11,424 nt of DNA, taken from assembly GCA_024642765.1 (NCBI GenBank), contig JAHEAM010000075.1, forward strand, positions 1 through 11,424. Direction: 5' to 3'. Position 1 is the stretch's first letter, and every line of letters begins with the position of its first letter. The stretch comes from Planctomycetaceae bacterium (GTDB lineage Bacteria > Planctomycetota > Planctomycetia > Pirellulales > Pirellulaceae). This document shows positions 8,601 to 11,424 of the stretch, in pieces. The translations under genes and the position numbers were made by a program. The notes beneath the pieces are model-generated. The model was not told where the DNA came from, made no database searches, and was given only the letters and a program-made list of their open reading frames with translations.

Positions 8601-8776
8601 ATTCGATCAAGGATCTCGCCAGCGGCCTTCCGCGTAAACGTCGTTGCCAATATCGATTCGCAGTTCACGCCTGTTGCGAGCAATCGCAGGTACTGATTTG
8701 AAAGCGCAAATGTTTTCCCGCTGCCGGCTGACGCTTGAACAACGACACTAGTGACGGATTTGGGATCGCTAATCAT
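5606..8776 (-). CDS. addA: AddA/RecB-like UvrD-family (SF1A) helicase, nuclease domain apparently inactive
   Basis: This is the motor subunit of an AddAB-type double-strand-break resection complex in the cytoplasm. The 1056-residue protein has every SF1A motif: Walker A ASAGSGKT (15-22), TTFTRKAA (about 45-52), DEFQD (350-354), GDKKQAIYAWRGG (383-395), KSWRSS, TIHAAKGLEF (681-690) and YVLMTRA (T765, R766). The last 200 residues resemble an AddA PD-(D/E)XK nuclease, but catalysis looks lost. GLID (1004-1007) is followed almost at once by LLQQF, where the Q..Y helix would be; the DxKT strand between them is missing. It is shorter than usual AddA proteins (about 1150-1250 residues). I chose ATG 8776 over GTG 8794 because it has an AGGAG site at the right distance and overlaps the upstream stop as ATGA. 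The two genes are therefore likely translationally coupled. Helicase assignment is firm. Confidence 0.92.
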   Translation of the reverse strand: MISDPKSVTSVVVQASAGSGKTFALSNQYLRLLATGVNCESILATTFTRKAAGEILDRIMQRLNAAAASPENCAALSKELDIPLSVEQATEILRGVASNLHRLQISTLDSFFNTVARAYSFELNLPPDWEVVESGRIDQLSGIALQKVLHKQNVRQFVRMITRFDADRRIAEVVSDQVNSYFEIYRTSTTEAWSPIKKRPEDYENRLSELCELFAQYRALDSRVQKSFDRDLAILSERDLEQFCESKLALRVLSGITDYYNKPMPAEILSFYRAANEVAADYLSNEYLRRTQSAYQLIDSFQEELWPMQMEIAQVRFSDVPYVLQSVFDGASEFDFEYRVDQQIDHLLLDEFQDTSPAQWQILRPIALGIMQRKEPGTFFCVGDKKQAIYAWRGGVAEIFDVVENQLGKYLEPAPVLAKSWRSSPVVIDAVNLVFASLSERQVEESPDKGVLSEWQQNFPHHTTARESLPGWVRVEVPEEPSDDEGMISPKDSMYLATVNAIESLCNAAPDKTIGVLVGGHDDISRILFYLHLAKIPASAEGGNSLTDSAAVNIVLSMLKFIDHPGDDVARFHLSHSPLAEALGLQPEDIATQTANETLAGDIANRLRRELAQTGFGTFVEAWSELLRSHCTNRESRRLDQLIEFAFDFHEPWTIRTNVFLDQLDRANILDPTNAQVRVMTIHAAKGLEFDAVIAPLLGPESRWRGQSPELIYHRSDPAKQIDLVFRYAKRELQDYFPENIQVAFASYRSQEIREQLCLLYVLMTRAINHLQIILPRATKGNRAGIASVLLDTLGSKNGNAKESNIIFESGDPKWYTSLPLKEESQQTNVQLPFFDDFDKNSIGLNGQTAGKVTPSPAFAKSLQKASLSKYVRGSANKSSIHDSRNVRLDCLALIEWWETQLTTGHLKKCLKDLGYDRTEIEFGLRFVASIPQRPGLFRFLSRRSYQDEVFKNRYSSSVPLFEPLKVDVADQKLLARLWSDSLSLFRVTLFTKGDEQFGAEITGLIDNETSTATGMLLQQFTVARNKLAEHLQLPTISIWCRAVNIDTDSVIDYDL
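8773..8776 (-). other. ATGA stop-start overlap coupling the addB-like and addA genes
   Basis: On the minus strand the TGA of the upstream gene (8775-8773) shares bases with the ATG of addA (8776-8774). This 4-base overlap is the classic arrangement for translational coupling and suggests that the two subunits are made in a fixed ratio. Confidence 0.8.
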
Positions 8777-11424
8777 TCCGCGAACTCCTGCCACCGCTCA
8801 AACACGTTGTCTTGGCAAATCCTCTCCCAGTCGTAGGAGTATTTTGGAGTTTCGACTGGTGGCCAGTATCGGCATTCTCGAATTTTGCGAATGACATCCC
8901 GAGCGGTCGCGTCAGCCGCCGCCAATTGTTCAGAGTTCCACCCGGCTGCGGCGAAACGAATTTTCTTGGTGTCGTTGGGGATGACGACATAACCCAGGCC
9001 AATTGAATCCAAGGGCGCAGAAGGAAATCTCGATTGAATCATGTGCCGATAGAGCGGCAGCTGCAAATCAATCCAGTTTCCTTGCGAATCAATATGCGCC
9101 TCTGCAGCGTTGTAGCCCTTTTCGCTCGTTTTGTAGTCCCAAACAGTAATTCGTCCATCATCGTGTTGGTCAACACGGTCAATTTTGCCAATGACAATGA
9201 ACGGTTCGTTATCAACGACGAACGGAAACTCAAACTTCTCCTCGATGGAAACGATCCGCCAACCGGATTGGCGATGTTCGGCTTGTTTCTGAGCGAAGTG
9301 TTCGAGGCGTAATTGGAGGTGTTCGATCTGATAGAGCATCGAAGGCAACCGATTGCGAACTGCTAGGCGTTTAACGTGTGCCTCAAGGGTATCGACCAAA
9401 AACGACTTGATGGCTTCCGAGTCAGTGAGGTGTGCCGTAGGACTTCGCCCAAATTCTTCGAGAACATTATGTGCCAAGTCACCGAACTGGCCAGCCGACA
9501 TTTCGCGTGCATCATCTGCCTCGGGACGCAGCTTTAGAACCGCTCCAAGATAGAATCGATAGGGACACTTAAGATAATCGCGGAACCGCGTCACGCTCAA
9601 TCGAGACAAACGTGGCACATTCGTTGGCATCGGAATCGCAAACTGCTGAGTCAACGGACTCTGTGTATGGTTTTCAGATGGCTGCGTTTCTTGATGTGCG
9701 AGTCGTGGAAAATCAAAGAACCCGGTTGAACGTCGCACCATCTGCTCGTCAGGACATTGCAACAAAAGGCGGCTGATCAAAATCGGTGCCTTGAGTGAAT
9801 TCTGTCGTCCACAAACAAGCAAGACGTTCGCTCGGCTCGCGTTCACAAGCGCCAAATGATAAACGTCCCGCGCCAAGCGCCTTCGGTTATCCGAAAGCCC
9901 CAGTCGTGTGCATAGCGAGTTTGGCAAAAACGTACTTCCTCGCTCGACCGATGGCACAACGTGATCGTTTAGACCAACAATTACTGCGGAGTTCGCAGAT
10001 TCCCAAGGCAATTCCAACCATCCGACGACATCGATCGAAGAATTCGTTTCGTCAGATGCTACAACGCGGTCCTCGAGGAACCTTAAAATCAGTTTCAGCG
10101 CGTCGCGGGGCGAATCGACTTCCATTGTGGCATGTTCATCCTGGGAAACATCATGGAATAAACCAGCGAGGCGTTCAATCGTTGTTCGGGTAGTGTGATT
10201 CAGGCCGCCAAGCGAAACGACTGGTGTTGAATTTCTCTGATCATCCGGTTCCATCGCTCGCAAGTTCGGTCCATAGAGGCGCCGCAGTACAGCCAACCAA
10301 CTGCTTGCCCAATCGCCAAGTGAACGGTGATCGATGGATTTTTCTTTTAACTCGCGAGCCGGCGTCGACGGTAACAGGTCAAATGCCAAATCGCGCAATG
10401 CTTCGACAACCGACACAATCGGAAATCGTTCTTGGATCAAAGACGAATATTGTTGTGGACGATCGATACGAACTTCCGCGGGTAAAATCAAGTTTTGGAA
10501 CTCATCAATCTTCGGCAACCAATTGGTATCATTCAGACGCGAAGAAACAAAATCATTCACATCAGGGTGACGGATGAGTTCAGCAAAATGCCAGTAGCTG
10601 GGTTCCAATAGGTACTGAGCCAACAGATTGAAAAGTCGCATTGCGACGTTGTCGACAATTGATTCGCCCTTGACCAAATGCGATTGCGCATCAACCCTTT
10701 TCAAACAACGCTCAACGTTGGGCCAAAGTTCCTCGTCAGGCAATCCAACGACAATATCCGCGGGCTTTTGCACGTCAAGCATCTGCGTGGCGAATCGCCC
10801 AACGTAGTTCGCTTGGTCAATCGGTTTGTCCGCAATTCGAATCCGTTCATCAGGGATTTGCAATCGATACTCGCTCCAAAAATCGGGTCGCAAGCAGCCT
10901 AACCCGTCAAAGCCGTCTCTATCTTCTTCACGACAAAAGATCAACGATGTTACCTGGGAAAGGCACTGTTCCAGCATTTCGTGAATTCCCGCATTGAGGT
11001 CGACAAGTCCGATGAGAATCAGGGGTTGCAATGCCCGGCAAAGTTTCTTTCTAACGGCGACGTTGCGAGCGGCCTGTGGATCCCAATAGCCTTTCGAATT
11101 CAGCGTGGCATAGTAATGATCCTGCAGTTGAGCGAGAACATCCCAGCGTTCGGGTGAAGGAACGTTGGCTAGTTCCACAATTTCACGTTGTACGCTTTTG
11201 AAACTCCAAACGTCCGCTCCTAATCGCTCGTGCAGTGATTGCAAGCGGCCAGCGACTTCCATCAATTTCACAACGTCGAGTTCGGTCACACCTGGAAAGA
11301 GTCGATTGCGATTTTGAGTGCCAATGGAACGCAATGCATCGAGCCACGCCCTGACCCGGGCGAGAGGCGGCGCGATCGGTTTGCCCTGATCGAATAACTG
11401 GTCTGGCAATTGGCCAACCGTAAT
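8773..11424 (-). CDS. addB: AddB-like PD-(D/E)XK nuclease / inactivated helicase subunit (5' end outside window)
   Basis: The frame is open to the window edge (five codons before the TTG at 11409), so the N-terminus, including any Walker A motif, is off the window. The visible 883 residues fit an AddB-type subunit. Numbered from 11409, the middle resembles the degenerate second helicase half, with an ELPWESANSAVIVGLND stretch near 461-480 and RRRLARDVYHLAL near 505-518. The C-terminal 270 residues are a RecB-family nuclease with H647, D744 (in GKIDR), D758 and K760 (in WDYKT) and Q783 (in LQLPLY), all catalytic-type positions. Cysteines possibly matching the AddB Fe-S cluster are C615 (CPYRFYLG) and C865, but the CxxC pair expected before C865 is absent (K856 and Y859). 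It probably partners the AddA-like helicase encoded just downstream, providing the complex with its nuclease and a scaffold. AddB is the best name, though it is divergent from the B. subtilis protein. Confidence 0.85.
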   Translation of the reverse strand: MTVGQLPDQLFDQGKPIAPPLARVRAWLDALRSIGTQNRNRLFPGVTELDVVKLMEVAGRLQSLHERLGADVWSFKSVQREIVELANVPSPERWDVLAQLQDHYYATLNSKGYWDPQAARNVAVRKKLCRALQPLILIGLVDLNAGIHEMLEQCLSQVTSLIFCREEDRDGFDGLGCLRPDFWSEYRLQIPDERIRIADKPIDQANYVGRFATQMLDVQKPADIVVGLPDEELWPNVERCLKRVDAQSHLVKGESIVDNVAMRLFNLLAQYLLEPSYWHFAELIRHPDVNDFVSSRLNDTNWLPKIDEFQNLILPAEVRIDRPQQYSSLIQERFPIVSVVEALRDLAFDLLPSTPARELKEKSIDHRSLGDWASSWLAVLRRLYGPNLRAMEPDDQRNSTPVVSLGGLNHTTRTTIERLAGLFHDVSQDEHATMEVDSPRDALKLILRFLEDRVVASDETNSSIDVVGWLELPWESANSAVIVGLNDHVVPSVERGSTFLPNSLCTRLGLSDNRRRLARDVYHLALVNASRANVLLVCGRQNSLKAPILISRLLLQCPDEQMVRRSTGFFDFPRLAHQETQPSENHTQSPLTQQFAIPMPTNVPRLSRLSVTRFRDYLKCPYRFYLGAVLKLRPEADDAREMSAGQFGDLAHNVLEEFGRSPTAHLTDSEAIKSFLVDTLEAHVKRLAVRNRLPSMLYQIEHLQLRLEHFAQKQAEHRQSGWRIVSIEEKFEFPFVVDNEPFIVIGKIDRVDQHDDGRITVWDYKTSEKGYNAAEAHIDSQGNWIDLQLPLYRHMIQSRFPSAPLDSIGLGYVVIPNDTKKIRFAAAGWNSEQLAAADATARDVIRKIRECRYWPPVETPKYSYDWERICQDNVFERWQEFAE
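8785..8789 (-). promoter_or_regulatory. Shine-Dalgarno site AGGAG for addA
   Basis: The plus strand reads CTCCT here, giving AGGAG on the coding strand, 8 bases before ATG 8776 and inside the last codons of the upstream gene. It supports ATG 8776 over the in-frame GTG at 8794, for which the same bases lie downstream of the start. Confidence 0.65.

Noticed and set aside
8777..8794. GTG at 8794 as the start of addA
   Set aside because: It would add six residues, has no upstream ribosome binding site, and the AGGAG would fall inside the gene. ATG 8776 with the ATGA overlap fits better.
9795..10193. 132-codon plus-strand frame inside the AddB-like gene
   Set aside because: It is antisense to a continuous reading frame with recognisable AddB-type motifs. 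No start signal or protein family is visible.
5606..11424. The helicase-nuclease pair as an anti-phage defence system
   Set aside because: Motif set, sizes and the overlapping two-gene order match the housekeeping AddAB recombination complex. No integrase, defence gene or mobile element lies nearby.

Overview
The window looks like ordinary chromosome of a planctomycete, probably of the Pirellulaceae type, with base composition near half GC. That placement is an inference. It rests on the gene set, a YbeY variant with Asp in place of the third His, a large secreted protein of a kind I recall from planctomycetes and Bacteroidetes, and the near absence of strong Shine-Dalgarno sites. I see no tRNA, rRNA, CRISPR array, insertion sequence or prophage gene.

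Plus strand, bases 1-2984: three tightly packed housekeeping genes that are probably one operon. They are the 3' part of a 7TM-HD cyclic-di-AMP phosphodiesterase (PgpH/YqfF type), ybeY (endoribonuclease for rRNA maturation) and a CNNM/CBS/CorC-HlyC membrane protein. The gaps are a few bases at most. The order merges the Firmicutes pgpH-ybeY pair with the proteobacterial ybeY-ybeX(corC) pair.

Plus strand, bases 3039-5531: one gene with a good ribosome binding site. It encodes an 830-residue exported protein of unknown function, built from an N-terminal propeller-like region and a C-terminal part containing a clear internal duplication.

Bases 5532-5605 form a short gap between convergent genes and hold two back-to-back small hairpins, a possible bidirectional terminator.

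Minus strand, bases 5606-11424: an addB-addA-like recombination operon read right to left. The AddB-like protein is cut by the window edge and keeps an apparently active PD-(D/E)XK nuclease. The AddA-like UvrD-family helicase follows with a 4-base ATGA overlap. All its helicase motifs are intact, but its C-terminal nuclease domain seems to have lost the catalytic D-x-K segment. Together they should process double-strand breaks for RecA loading, with only one working nuclease.

I do not see a new multi-gene system. The most unusual points are the single-nuclease AddAB arrangement with a reduced Fe-S cysteine set, and the duplicated secreted protein.
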